DNA of 64,000 nt from Bacteroidota bacterium (GTDB lineage Bacteria > Bacteroidota > Ignavibacteria > Ignavibacteriales > Melioribacteraceae): NCBI GenBank assembly GCA_018818165.1, contig JAHISP010000082.1:1-64000 (forward strand), in the 5' to 3' direction. Shown here one piece after another: positions 28,582 to 38,727 of the stretch (position 1 is the stretch's first letter; every line of letters starts with the position of its first letter). The position numbers and the translations under genes were made by a program. The notes below the pieces were generated by a model. It worked only from the letters and a program-made list of their open reading frames with translations, made no database searches and was not told the DNA's origin.

Positions 28582-29586
28582 ATGAAAAATACACACAGAA
28601 GATATAACCCATTAACAGATGAGTGGATACTAGTTTCGCCAAATAGAACACAAAGACCTTGGCAAGGACAAAATGAAAAATCAACTAAAGAAGATAAACT
28701 TTCGTATGATCCCGATTGTTATTTGTGTCCTAATAACATAAGAGCAAATGGTGTACAAAACCCTGATTATAAAAGTACGCATGTATTTGTAAATGACTTT
28801 AGCTCTCTTGTAATGGGGGTTAAAAAGGAAAGTATAAACATTAATAACTTAATAATTGCAGAATCGGAAGAAGGAATTTGTAAGGTGGTTTGTTTTTCTC
28901 CTAAACACAATCTTACATTAACAGATTTATCCAACAATGAAATAAAAAATGTAATTACGACTTGGCAAAATGAATTTGATCAATTAGGTAGTTTAAAAGA
29001 GATAAATCATGTTCAAATATTTGAGAATAAAGGTTCTGTAATGGGTGCAAGCAATCCTCATCCACACGGACAAATTTGGGCACAGCATTCAATACCGATG
29101 GAACCATTAAAGGAGCAAAATAATCAGAAAAAATATTTTGATGCTCACAAAACTACTCTGTTAAATGATTATCTTAAACTTGAACTAGATAGAAATGAAA
29201 GAATAGTTTATGAAAATGAAAATTTTGCTGTTATTGTTCCATATTGGGCAGTTTGGCCCTTTGAAACAATGATTATTAGTAAAAAAGCATTTAAAAATAT
29301 TTTAGAATTTAACGACTCAGTTAGTCTTGATTTTGCAGATGCTATTAAAACAATATCTACTAAATATGATAATGTGTTTAATATTTCTTTTCCATATTCT
29401 GCTGGAATTCATCAAGCACCGACTGATGGAAACCTGCATCCTGAGTGGCATTTCCATATGCACTTTTATCCACCTTTACTTCGCTCGGCAACAATTAAAA
29501 AATTTATGGTTGGATATGAAATGCTTGCCAATCCGCAAAGAGATATTACTGCTGAGCTAAGTACAGAAATTTTAAGAAAAGCATAA
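28582..29586 (+). CDS. galT: Galactose-1-phosphate uridylyltransferase
   Basis: I start at ATG 28582 (334 residues, MKNTHRRYNPLTDEWILVSP). An in-frame TTG at 28567 lies inside the operator and is rejected. The enzyme swaps UMP between UDP-glucose and galactose-1-phosphate. Visible motifs are RRYNPLTDEW (N-terminus), CYLCPNN (metal-type Cys pair), and SNPHPHGQIWAQ (about residues 154-165), where the second His of HPH is the uridylylated nucleophile, followed by the C-terminal HxHxxPP-like HFHMHFYPP. With galK downstream this gives two of the Leloir enzymes; galE is not in the window. Confidence 0.96.
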   Translation: MKNTHRRYNPLTDEWILVSPNRTQRPWQGQNEKSTKEDKLSYDPDCYLCPNNIRANGVQNPDYKSTHVFVNDFSSLVMGVKKESININNLIIAESEEGICKVVCFSPKHNLTLTDLSNNEIKNVITTWQNEFDQLGSLKEINHVQIFENKGSVMGASNPHPHGQIWAQHSIPMEPLKEQNNQKKYFDAHKTTLLNDYLKLELDRNERIVYENENFAVIVPYWAVWPFETMIISKKAFKNILEFNDSVSLDFADAIKTISTKYDNVFNISFPYSAGIHQAPTDGNLHPEWHFHMHFYPPLLRSATIKKFMVGYEMLANPQRDITAELSTEILRKA

Positions 29587-29619
29587 CGAGTAAATGTATT
29601 GAAATTTGAATTTATCATA

Positions 29620-31296
29620 ATGAAAAAAATGCAAAACAAAACATTTGAAAAACACACATTACGTTTTGTATTAATCATGTTATTTTTGAATTTTGTGCCA
29701 CAAATTATTTTTGCGGAATTACCTGATACTCTTGCTATAATTGGTGATAAAATTATTACAGTTGACCAATATCTAAAACGCTTCAACGAAAAGAAAAATG
29801 AAACAGGAATTTCTGATAACCTAGAAATTCGAAAAAATTATTTGGCTAATCTAGTTAGTGACGAACTTCTAATCGCAAAAGCAAAAAAAAGTGGAATAGA
29901 TAAAACAGAAGAATCTATTAATGAGTTAAAGCGTATTCAGCTTCAAGAATTATTAAATTCTTACTCAGAAAAATACGTATCGCCACAAGTAAAAGTGACA
30001 GAGGAAGATTTAAAAAGTCTTTATATAAATATGAATACTAAATTAGATGTCAGTCATTTATATGCTCCCTCAATTGAAAAAGCAAATTTGTTAAATAAAT
30101 CTTTACAAGAAGGACATTCTTTTGAAGAATTAGCTTTGCAAAATTTTGATGACCCAGTTCTAAAAAATAACGGTGGTAGTTTAGGATTTATTACTATTGA
30201 TGAAATGGATCCGGAATTTGAAAAGGTCGCTTATTCATTAAAAGTTGGTGAAATATCAAAACCAGTTAAGACGGTTAGAGGTTATAGCATAATAAAGTTA
30301 AACGGGATTAAAAAAAATCCACTAACTACTGAAACTGAGTATTTAAAAATCCACGATAAATTAAAAGCATTGGCACGAAAACGAGAATATGAAAATGTTA
30401 CAAAAGCATTTACGAAAAATCATGCTGATAAATTACAAATTAAGTTTAATGATAGCATAATAGAAGATCTTTTTAATTCAACACAGGATAATCAAAATAT
30501 TTTTGAAGTTGAAAAAGCATTAACTAGAAATGATTTAAATAAAATTATTGTTTCATCAAAACTAGGTAATTGGGATTTACGATTAATAGTAAATGAAATG
30601 AAATTAACTACTATTAAAATGAAGCAATGGATAAGAACAGAGGAAAATTTAAAGGATTTTATTTCAGGTTTGGTTACTCGTAAATATATCTGGATGGAAG
30701 CATTAAATGAAAAATTAGATACTTCAAATTCCTACAAGGTAAATGTAAATTATGGATTTGAAACATATTTGCTTGGTAAGATTGAGGAAAATACTAAAAG
30801 TAAAATCCAAATTTCATCAAATGAAATAGAAAAATATTATTCTGAAAACAAAAATTACTTTTTTATTGAACCCGAAATACGTTTAAGTTCAATCTTACTT
30901 GATAACCAGAAAAAAGCGGATAGCGTAAAAACTCTTTTGCAAAGTGGTGAATCTTTCAAAGAAATGGCAAAAAAATATTCTATGCAAGAGGAAACAGCAG
31001 TATTTGGAGGCGATCTAGGATATTTCAGAATAAAAGAGCTTGACGAATTAGGCAAAGAATTATTTGCACTAAATGTTGGTACTTGGGTTGGTCCGTATTT
31101 GAATGAAGGAAAATATTTGTTCCTTCAATGCACAGATATTAAAAAAGGAGAATACAAAACTCTTTCGGATTGTTCCCAAGAAATTGAAGAAAATATAAGT
31201 TCATTAAAATGGTTTACACTTAGAGAAAACTTTGTTAAGGAATTAAAAAAAGAATTTGAAGTAAAATTATTTGAAGAAAAACTAAAGAAAATTTGA
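29620..31296 (+). CDS. SurA-like periplasmic peptidyl-prolyl isomerase with two parvulin domains
   Basis: From ATG 29620 the protein has 558 residues; the frame extends upstream to a TTG at 29599, but the ATG gives a better exported start (signal segment LRFVLIMLFLNFVPQIIFA). It has a SurA-type N-terminal helical region and two rotamase (PPIC) domains, about 140-235 (GGSLGFITIDEMDPEFEKVAYSL) and about 420-515 (GGDLGYFRIKELDELGKELF). Such proteins escort outer-membrane barrel precursors. Its place between galT and a TonB receptor gene suggests it helps fold the barrels of this locus, though a general role is possible. Confidence 0.87.
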   Translation: MKKMQNKTFEKHTLRFVLIMLFLNFVPQIIFAELPDTLAIIGDKIITVDQYLKRFNEKKNETGISDNLEIRKNYLANLVSDELLIAKAKKSGIDKTEESINELKRIQLQELLNSYSEKYVSPQVKVTEEDLKSLYINMNTKLDVSHLYAPSIEKANLLNKSLQEGHSFEELALQNFDDPVLKNNGGSLGFITIDEMDPEFEKVAYSLKVGEISKPVKTVRGYSIIKLNGIKKNPLTTETEYLKIHDKLKALARKREYENVTKAFTKNHADKLQIKFNDSIIEDLFNSTQDNQNIFEVEKALTRNDLNKIIVSSKLGNWDLRLIVNEMKLTTIKMKQWIRTEENLKDFISGLVTRKYIWMEALNEKLDTSNSYKVNVNYGFETYLLGKIEENTKSKIQISSNEIEKYYSENKNYFFIEPEIRLSSILLDNQKKADSVKTLLQSGESFKEMAKKYSMQEETAVFGGDLGYFRIKELDELGKELFALNVGTWVGPYLNEGKYLFLQCTDIKKGEYKTLSDCSQEIEENISSLKWFTLRENFVKELKKEFEVKLFEEKLKKI

Positions 31297-31316
31297 AATT
31301 AATTAAATGATGCAAT

Positions 31317-34079
31317 ATGAAAGCTATAATAAAAATAATATCAGTAATACTAAGTTTTGTGTTTGTTAGTGGAGTTTTTGCTCAGGGTTCTGGAAAACTA
31401 GTTGGTAAGGTGACAGATGCTCAAACTGGGGAAGCTATTATTGGGGCTAATATTTTGATTGAAGGAACAAGTATTGGTGGGGCAACCGACTTTAATGGAG
31501 ATTATATTATTTTGAAAATTCCTTCTGGAAAGTTTAGTATTAAAGCCTCATACATTGGATACTCAAATACTATTATTAAAAACGTGCAAATATTAACTGA
31601 TTTAACAACTAATTTGGATATTACAATTTCAGAATCTTCAGTTAATTTGGGCGAAGAGGTTGTGGTTATTGCTCAAGCACAGCTTGTTAAAAAAGATTTG
31701 ACTTCCACAGAATCAAGAGTTACGTCAGAAGAAATTGATAAACTTCCGTTACAAGATGTTAACCAACTTATCAGTTTACAAGCAGGCGTTAATAGAGATC
31801 AAAATGGAGGAATACACATTCGTGGTGGAAGAAGCAGCGAAGTTTCTTATTTAGTAAATGGAATTAGTATAACTGATGATTTTTCTCGATCGCAAGCATT
31901 TTCAGTAGAAACTGGGTCAATCCAAGAATTGCAAGTTATTAGCGGAACTTTTAACGCTGAATATGGAAATGCAATGAGCGGAGTTGTAAATATAATTACA
32001 AAAGCTGGTAGTTCGGAATTTAAAGCAGATTTTGAAGCCTGGACAGGGGATTATTTTAGTGGCAATAATAGTTTATTCTGGAATATTGATAGTTTTAATC
32101 CAGCGGCTAATTACAATTTTCAAGGGTCTATCGGAGGTCCTTTATTTTATAATAACATAAGATATTTTGCTGCAGTTCGTAGATATAATAATAGTGGATA
32201 TATTTATGGAATAAATGCAAATAATCCAGCGGGTAGATCAAAATTTGAAAATGGTGAAATTGTACCAAATCCTGGTGACAGTTCATTTGTATCAATGAAC
32301 AATAATGATAGATGGAGTGGACAAGCAACCATTGAAATTGGAATTTCCGAAGCATTTAAATTGAAAATAGATGCTTTTGGTAGCTCTGAATTCAGTAAAA
32401 GTTATAATCATTTATATCGTTTAAATCCAAATGGATATCCTGGTACAAAGACAATTGGGTATAGTGTGTTTACAAATTTGACACATGTAATTTCAAATAG
32501 TACCTTCCAAGAACTAACATTTGCGTATAAATTTAATGAGAATAGTTATAAGCTTTATGATATTGCTTATGACTCACGCTATGTTCATCCCGATTCGCTC
32601 AATGTGCCAGGATATCATTTTTATACTGCAGGAACAGAATTAAATCGATTTAACCGCAACACTCGTAGTTTAATTGCCAAATGGAATTTAGTAAGTCAGC
32701 TTGACCAAATCAATCTTGCAAAAATTGGCGTTGAAGTTCAATTTGATAATTTATTTTATGAGGATATTGATTTAATTCCAGCAACCAATTCACTTGGTCA
32801 ACAAATTTATCCATTTAAGCCATTCATTCAGGGAATTGAAACAACCCAGCACGATAGATTTGAAAGGAAACCATATAAATATAGTGCATACATTCAGGAT
32901 AAAATAGAATTTGAAAGTTTAATAATTAATGTTGGATTAAGATTTGATGTATTTAATCCTAATGGAAAAGTTCCTAATGATCCATCTGACCCAAATATTT
33001 ATAATCCATTCAAATTGGAAAATATTTATCATGATACTAATAAAGACGGAAAGATTGGTTTGGATGAACAAGTTGATGGAAACCAGTTAAGTCTTGCCGA
33101 AAAAGAAGCGTATTGGTATAAAAATACATCTATAAAAAAACAGCTCAGTCCACGTTTTGGAATAGCTTATCCTATAACGGACAAAGGAATTATTAGATTT
33201 TCATATGGAATATTCCAACAAATTCCCGAGTACAGTCAACTTTACCAAAATGACCAATTTAAACTTACAACCGACCAAGGTATTCAAGGTCCTTTTGGAA
33301 ATAATGATTTGAAACCGCAGCGTACAACAATTTATGAAATAGGATTGCAGCAACAATTCTTTGATAATTTGGCATTGGATGTTACAGCTTTTTACCGCGA
33401 TATTCGCGATTGGATTTCTTCAAGTCAAGCAATACCAACGTTTCTTGCGGGTATTGCATATTCTCAAAGAATTAATAGAGATTTTGCTAATGTGAAAGGA
33501 GTTACTCTTTCAATTAATAAAAGGTTTGCTGATATGTATTCCTTTGGAATTGATTACACATTTCAAATAGCAGAAGGAACTAATTCATCTGCTGATGAAG
33601 AATTTTTTGCTCAGCAAAATGGTTCAGAACCAAAAAGATTGTTAACTCCACTTGATTGGGATCAAACGCATACGCTAAACAGTAGTATTTACGTGGGCGA
33701 TATTGATTGGGGAGTAAGTTTAATATCAACGATTCATACTGGACAACCTTACACTCCTACTATAATTGAAGGTGCTATTTCTGGAAGAAATGTTTTAACA
33801 GGTCTTACTTCCAACAGTAGACGTAAACCACTTATCGCAAATTTTGATTTGGAGTTGCATAAGGATTTTGATTTATCTTCTTTCTACTTACAAATATTTG
33901 TGAAAGTTTTCAATTTGCTTGATGCACAAAATCCATTAATTGTTTTTGGAGATACTGGAAAGCCAGATTATACATTAGATGAAAAGCAGGTTAGAGGATA
34001 TGATGAAAATTGGTTTGTTTATCCAAATTATTATAGCGAACCAAGAAGTATTTATGTTGGTACAAAAATATCATTATAG
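31317..34079 (+). CDS. TonB-dependent outer-membrane receptor (SusC-like, second triad)
   Basis: This 920-residue protein has a signal peptide (ending VSGVFAQ), a CarboxypepD_reg-like domain (about 25-110, GKLVGKVTDAQTGEAIIGAN), a plug domain with GGIHIRGGRSSEVSYLVNGI near residue 162 and GTFNAEYGNAMSGVVNIITKAG, then a barrel ending VGTKISL. It should import galacto-oligosaccharides. It shares architecture with the receptor at 3007 but has low similarity in the barrel, as expected for a different substrate. It starts 20 bases after the SurA-like gene. Confidence 0.94.
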   Translation: MKAIIKIISVILSFVFVSGVFAQGSGKLVGKVTDAQTGEAIIGANILIEGTSIGGATDFNGDYIILKIPSGKFSIKASYIGYSNTIIKNVQILTDLTTNLDITISESSVNLGEEVVVIAQAQLVKKDLTSTESRVTSEEIDKLPLQDVNQLISLQAGVNRDQNGGIHIRGGRSSEVSYLVNGISITDDFSRSQAFSVETGSIQELQVISGTFNAEYGNAMSGVVNIITKAGSSEFKADFEAWTGDYFSGNNSLFWNIDSFNPAANYNFQGSIGGPLFYNNIRYFAAVRRYNNSGYIYGINANNPAGRSKFENGEIVPNPGDSSFVSMNNNDRWSGQATIEIGISEAFKLKIDAFGSSEFSKSYNHLYRLNPNGYPGTKTIGYSVFTNLTHVISNSTFQELTFAYKFNENSYKLYDIAYDSRYVHPDSLNVPGYHFYTAGTELNRFNRNTRSLIAKWNLVSQLDQINLAKIGVEVQFDNLFYEDIDLIPATNSLGQQIYPFKPFIQGIETTQHDRFERKPYKYSAYIQDKIEFESLIINVGLRFDVFNPNGKVPNDPSDPNIYNPFKLENIYHDTNKDGKIGLDEQVDGNQLSLAEKEAYWYKNTSIKKQLSPRFGIAYPITDKGIIRFSYGIFQQIPEYSQLYQNDQFKLTTDQGIQGPFGNNDLKPQRTTIYEIGLQQQFFDNLALDVTAFYRDIRDWISSSQAIPTFLAGIAYSQRINRDFANVKGVTLSINKRFADMYSFGIDYTFQIAEGTNSSADEEFFAQQNGSEPKRLLTPLDWDQTHTLNSSIYVGDIDWGVSLISTIHTGQPYTPTIIEGAISGRNVLTGLTSNSRRKPLIANFDLELHKDFDLSSFYLQIFVKVFNLLDAQNPLIVFGDTGKPDYTLDEKQVRGYDENWFVYPNYYSEPRSIYVGTKISL

Positions 34080-34100
34080 AATTTATTTATTGGAATTAAT

Positions 34101-37100
34101 ATGATTCACAAAAAACTTAAAAATATTTTAATACCCTTAATGATTTTATCAACGTCATTAACGGCTCAAGTAATTAGCCATAAACCTTCAGATTTTAGAG
34201 GTGAAGTTAATCTTAGAAGAAATTCAAATGTTGATGGAAATAATATTCGTGCTACAATTTTTAATTCAGGCTATAGCGGTGATCAAAGTGGAAGACCAGA
34301 TTACATAGAATACGAATGGCCAAAAAACACAAATAGAATATATATTGCTGTAATTGATATTCTTTTAGGCGGTGAAGTTAAAAGTAATGCAGGGGAAACT
34401 ATCCAATTAGTTGAAGTACCAACTGGACGAACAGATCCTGCATCTGGAAATTCGTGGAACTTAGAACCTGTCCCAGGATTTATTGATCCGCAACAATCAG
34501 AAATAGCTCGTAGCGATAATACAAGTTCTTGGCCAAACTCAGCGCAAGGTGGCTGGCGTGATAAGCGAACAGATATGCTTGATCCAGGTTGGATTGGTTC
34601 TTGGAACGGATTTTTTGGGAAAAATATTTTTAATGCTGACCAAGAATTTTATTATGTAACTTCTGATGATTTGTACAAGCGCCAGCCTTACACTCCAGAT
34701 ACAACAGATTATACACGAGGCGGGCTAGGTTTGGTGATGGACGTTAGAACTTTAGCATGGTCGCAAGTATTAATAAATGATGTAATATTTTTTATACACG
34801 ATATAAAAAACGATGGCACAAAAACAATTGAAAAAACTTCGTTTAATATGTTTGTTGCCGATTGGGTTGGTGGTGATAATCCTGATGATTACCCATATGT
34901 AGACCTTCAAACGGCAACTACATTCCTTACCGACGCAAATAGAATTGGTTCTGAAGCTTTTGGAAGTTCTCCTGTTGGTGTAGCATCAATTAAATATTTG
35001 GAAACTCCAGGTAATCAAGTAAATGGAATTGATGATGACGGTGATGCGGACGAAAATGCTGACTTGCTAACAAGAATTATTGGTGATTATGAAATCATAA
35101 TTCCACATTTTACTACTGATGATTTTATTCAAAAAGTAATTTTACCTGGTGATAAAATAGTTTTAATCGAACCAGAAACTTATGATAGAAAAATTACAAC
35201 GTATCCAATTGGTGGCGGTATTGTTTATAGTTTGGGGAAAGAATATGTTCTTCCTCCAGAAGGCATCAATGTTTTTGAAGATACACTTGCAAATGGTTTT
35301 GATGAAGATTTAGATGGATTGATTGACGAAAAAGAATCTCTTCACCTATTCCACATTAATGAATTAACACAACTAACAAATCCTGTTAGATATATTAATT
35401 ATTTGTCATTTAATGTTGGAGAAATAGTAAAACGCGGTTTTGTTGTTGCTGGTTTAGATGCAGAATGGAATTATCAAAATGTTGCTCCAATGATTGATGA
35501 ATCCCGCGATGATGGTTTTGATAATGATAATGATTGGGACAAATTTCTTGATGATAATGGACTTGATGGAGTTCGTGAAACTGGTGACGCTGGAGAAAGT
35601 GATGGTTTACCAAGTTCAGGAGTTGGAACAGAATTTCCTGGTGAAGCAAGTATTGATAAAACAGATGTAAGCGAAACTGATTTAATCGGGGTTACAAGTG
35701 CTTTCCAAATAAATGATGGAATTCTAAATTTTAATACTACTCCAGACAGAAGTCTTTGGAATTTATTAATGATTCCTGGAAAAATAAATTTGGTTAGGCA
35801 AATTGGTGAATTCCAAACTTATGTTTCATCTGGATATTTTCCACTACTGCCTGGACAAAGACAAAGAATGGCAGTATCAATTGCTATTGCTGGCGGAGGA
35901 ATATCTGGTGCTGCTGATATTGAAAGTGCTGTTAAAAAACAAAGTGAAGCTCAAAAAGCTTACAATGCTGATTATCAGTTTGCACAAGCACCTTTGCAAG
36001 TGAGTTTAACGGCGGTTCCTGGTGATGGAAAAGTAACTCTTTATTGGGATAGCGATGCTGAAAAATCATTTGACAGATATATAAACAAAATTGGTGGCAA
36101 TGGCGAAGACTTTGAAGGTTACAGAATATATAGAGCAACCGATGCTGCATTTTTAGATGCAAAAGTTATAACAGATGCCTATGGTGTAACTACTCTTATG
36201 CGTCCAATTGCATCATTTGATTTAGCCGATGGCGTTACTGGATTGCATCCGATTGATATAAATGGTGTTAAGTTTGATTTAGGAAATGATACTGGACTTC
36301 AACACGAGTTTATTGATACAGATGTAATAAATGGACAAAGATATTTCTATGCAGTTACTGCTTACGATTTTGGATATGAAACAGCAATATTTGCTCCTTC
36401 CGAAACTCCAATTCAAGTAAATATTGCAACCGATGGCACAATGACATATGGAAAAAATGTAGCTGTTGTAAGACCAACTGCTTCAGCTGCTGGATATTTG
36501 CCACCTGAAGTTATTTCCTTTAATCATACAACTGGTGGAGCAAGTGGAACAGTCGGTTTTGATATTATAGATCCAAATGAAATTAAAAACGGTCATGAAT
36601 ATGAACTAACCTTTAAAGATACAGTTTATACTGAAAATAAAAAGGACATATTTAAAACAATCTCTTTTTCATTGGAAGATCTAACAAGTGGAAATTATGT
36701 GTTGGAAAATGATAAAAGAGTTGGATTAAATGATGAAGTTCCAATAACAGACGGATTTAGATTAAAACTATCGAATGTAGAAGACATTTCAATTAATAAA
36801 TCACAAACTCTTTGGAATAATCCAGAAGTATATTCGTTTGATTTTACAAAATTCTTGTTTCTTTCATTCGTCGGTGTTGAACTTCCAAGTGATTACAAAA
36901 TTATTATTGGCGAAGTTGGAATGGCTACTTCGGTTGATACTACATTGTTAATCTCAAAATATCCAGCTAAAGATGTTAATTTCAAAATTCTAAATACATC
37001 ACTAAATAAAGAAATCGATTTTGTATTTAGTGAAAAAGATGGTTCTGATGGAAAGTTGAGTATTAATTCTTCTACTGGAAAAGTAGATGCAATTTACTTT

Positions 37101-37601
37101 TTGGAAGAAGACCAAACTGGTAAAAGAAGATTTACTTGGCAGCTAGTATTAAACTTGATTGGTGAAAGAAATCCAGAACCAGGTGATACATTAAACATTA
37201 CAATTAATAAACCATTTCTATCATTTGATAAATACAATTTTACTTTAAATGGGTCAGCTATTTCTGAATCAAAAGCAAAAATAGAATTGGATAATATCAG
37301 AGTTGTTCCAAATCCATACATTGCCGCCGAAACATGGGAGCCTAGAAATACATACACAAGTGGAAGAGGTCCAAGAGAAATTCACTTTATTAACTTACCA
37401 AACGAATGTACAATTAGAATATTTAATGTTAGTGGAACTTTAGTTAAAACTATTAATCATAAAACGACATTCGAAAATGGGACTGAAATATGGGACGTGT
37501 TGAGCGAAGAAAAATTTGAAATAGCATATGGAATTTATGTTTATCATGTTGATGCACCTAAAGTTGGACAGAAGACAGGTACTTTTGCAATTATTAAATA
37601 A
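34101..37601 (+). CDS. Large secreted partner protein with Asp-rich loops and VVPNPY tail
   Basis: This 1166-residue exported protein (signal ending STSLTAQ) is the second-triad counterpart of the 654-residue protein at 6046. The two share an Fn3-like block with F-x-GYR-x-YRA and Y-AVTA-D, and the C-terminal NIRVVPNPY domain with LPxxCTIRI-x-SG-LVKTI. It has three Asp-rich loops: NGIDDDGDADENAD at about residue 308, NGFDEDLDGLIDE near 398 and DGFDNDNDWDKFLDDNG near 472. These look like Ca2+-binding thrombospondin-3/EF-type motifs. The rest is unassigned. A surface glycan-capture role with the receptor is inferred from position. Confidence 0.78.
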   Translation: MIHKKLKNILIPLMILSTSLTAQVISHKPSDFRGEVNLRRNSNVDGNNIRATIFNSGYSGDQSGRPDYIEYEWPKNTNRIYIAVIDILLGGEVKSNAGETIQLVEVPTGRTDPASGNSWNLEPVPGFIDPQQSEIARSDNTSSWPNSAQGGWRDKRTDMLDPGWIGSWNGFFGKNIFNADQEFYYVTSDDLYKRQPYTPDTTDYTRGGLGLVMDVRTLAWSQVLINDVIFFIHDIKNDGTKTIEKTSFNMFVADWVGGDNPDDYPYVDLQTATTFLTDANRIGSEAFGSSPVGVASIKYLETPGNQVNGIDDDGDADENADLLTRIIGDYEIIIPHFTTDDFIQKVILPGDKIVLIEPETYDRKITTYPIGGGIVYSLGKEYVLPPEGINVFEDTLANGFDEDLDGLIDEKESLHLFHINELTQLTNPVRYINYLSFNVGEIVKRGFVVAGLDAEWNYQNVAPMIDESRDDGFDNDNDWDKFLDDNGLDGVRETGDAGESDGLPSSGVGTEFPGEASIDKTDVSETDLIGVTSAFQINDGILNFNTTPDRSLWNLLMIPGKINLVRQIGEFQTYVSSGYFPLLPGQRQRMAVSIAIAGGGISGAADIESAVKKQSEAQKAYNADYQFAQAPLQVSLTAVPGDGKVTLYWDSDAEKSFDRYINKIGGNGEDFEGYRIYRATDAAFLDAKVITDAYGVTTLMRPIASFDLADGVTGLHPIDINGVKFDLGNDTGLQHEFIDTDVINGQRYFYAVTAYDFGYETAIFAPSETPIQVNIATDGTMTYGKNVAVVRPTASAAGYLPPEVISFNHTTGGASGTVGFDIIDPNEIKNGHEYELTFKDTVYTENKKDIFKTISFSLEDLTSGNYVLENDKRVGLNDEVPITDGFRLKLSNVEDISINKSQTLWNNPEVYSFDFTKFLFLSFVGVELPSDYKIIIGEVGMATSVDTTLLISKYPAKDVNFKILNTSLNKEIDFVFSEKDGSDGKLSINSSTGKVDAIYFLEEDQTGKRRFTWQLVLNLIGERNPEPGDTLNITINKPFLSFDKYNFTLNGSAISESKAKIELDNIRVVPNPYIAAETWEPRNTYTSGRGPREIHFINLPNECTIRIFNVSGTLVKTINHKTTFENGTEIWDVLSEEKFEIAYGIYVYHVDAPKVGQKTGTFAIIK

Positions 37602-37610
37602 AAAAATATT

Positions 37611-38651
37611 ATGAAAAAAATAATAACATATTCTAAAAATATTTTAGTGCAAATTGTCCTATTAGGCTTTTTGCAAATAAGTTATGCTGGTGGAATAACA
37701 AAGGTTGGAACTTCTGCGGCTCCATTTTTAAGAATTCCAGTTGGCGCGCGCGCAACAGGCATGGGTAGTGCATTTGTTTCAATGATTAACGATCCATCTG
37801 CATTGTATTGGAATCCATCAGCTCTTGCTTCAATTAATTCTAATGCACTAATGGTTGATCATTCACCTTGGCTACCTGGAATTAGTTTTGACTATTTTGG
37901 ATTGGTACTTCCACTTTCTGATTTAGGGACAATCGGAATAAGTGCTACAGTTTTGCAAACTGATGAAATGGAAGTTACAACACCAACATCACCAATGGGA
38001 ACTGGAGAAACATTTACAGCTTCCAGCATTTCACTTGGAATTTCATATAGTAAATATCTAACCGAACAATTTTCAATTGGTGGAACATTTAAATATATAA
38101 GAGAAACAATATTTAATTCTTCAGCAACAGGAATTGCTTTTGATATTGGTACAATATACACGACACCATTGGCAGGAATTAGATTGGGGGCAAGCATTTC
38201 TAATTTTGGTACTAAGATGCAAATTAGCGGTGAAGATTTAAATGTGAGAGTCGATATTGCTCCAGGTCAAGAAGGTAATAATCAGAGTATTGTGGGAAAA
38301 TTGAATACTGATGAATTTGATCTCCCTTTATTAATGCGGATTGGAATTTCTGGTGAATTATTGAATACAAATAATCTTAGGTGGACAATTGCAGTTGATG
38401 GAGTAAACCCAAATGACAATTCACAAAGCGTAAACATAGGAACTGAGTTAGGATTTCTAAATGAATTAGTAAGAATTCGAGCTGGATATACTGAGCTATT
38501 TCTTGAAGATAGTGAAGCAAATCTTACTTTTGGTGTTAGTCTAAACGAGATCAAAGTTATAAGCAATATCCTGATTTCTGTCGAATATGCTTATCAGAAT
38601 TTTGTCCATTTAGGAAATTCAAATAGATTTTCTGTAATGATAAAATATTGA
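37611..38651 (+). CDS. PorV/UPF0164-like outer-membrane beta-barrel, second triad
   Basis: This 346-residue protein has a signal peptide, then SAAPFLRIPVGARATGMGSAF and DPSALYWNPSALASINSNAL, the N-terminal hallmark of the PorV/PorQ/UPF0164 family, and alternating beta strands to FSVMIKY. It follows the sorting-tail protein by 9 bases, as its paralogue at 8007 does with a 4-base overlap. The repeated pairing suggests it helps sort, tether or shuttle the neighbouring secreted protein. Confidence 0.9.
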   Translation: MKKIITYSKNILVQIVLLGFLQISYAGGITKVGTSAAPFLRIPVGARATGMGSAFVSMINDPSALYWNPSALASINSNALMVDHSPWLPGISFDYFGLVLPLSDLGTIGISATVLQTDEMEVTTPTSPMGTGETFTASSISLGISYSKYLTEQFSIGGTFKYIRETIFNSSATGIAFDIGTIYTTPLAGIRLGASISNFGTKMQISGEDLNVRVDIAPGQEGNNQSIVGKLNTDEFDLPLLMRIGISGELLNTNNLRWTIAVDGVNPNDNSQSVNIGTELGFLNELVRIRAGYTELFLEDSEANLTFGVSLNEIKVISNILISVEYAYQNFVHLGNSNRFSVMIKY

Positions 38652-38717
38652 CAAGATAAAAGCATAAAATGTTGTTGAAAATAGTTTCAAAACACAATTA
38701 TAGAACATATTAAAAAT

Positions 38718-38723
38718 AGGAGG
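38718..38723 (+). promoter_or_regulatory. Full-length Shine-Dalgarno AGGAGG
   Basis: A complete AGGAGG lies four bases before the ATG at 38728, much stronger than most sites in this window, where GGAG, GAGGA or nothing clear is usual. It suggests high expression of the binding-type protein that follows. Confidence 0.6.
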
Positions 38724-38727
38724 CCTT

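Noticed and set aside
35410-35649. Antisense and out-of-frame open stretches (for example this one, 46302-45910 and 61863-61426)
   Set aside because: They shadow strong genes, read low-complexity His/Gln/Leu or similar sequence, and have no ribosome site or family match.
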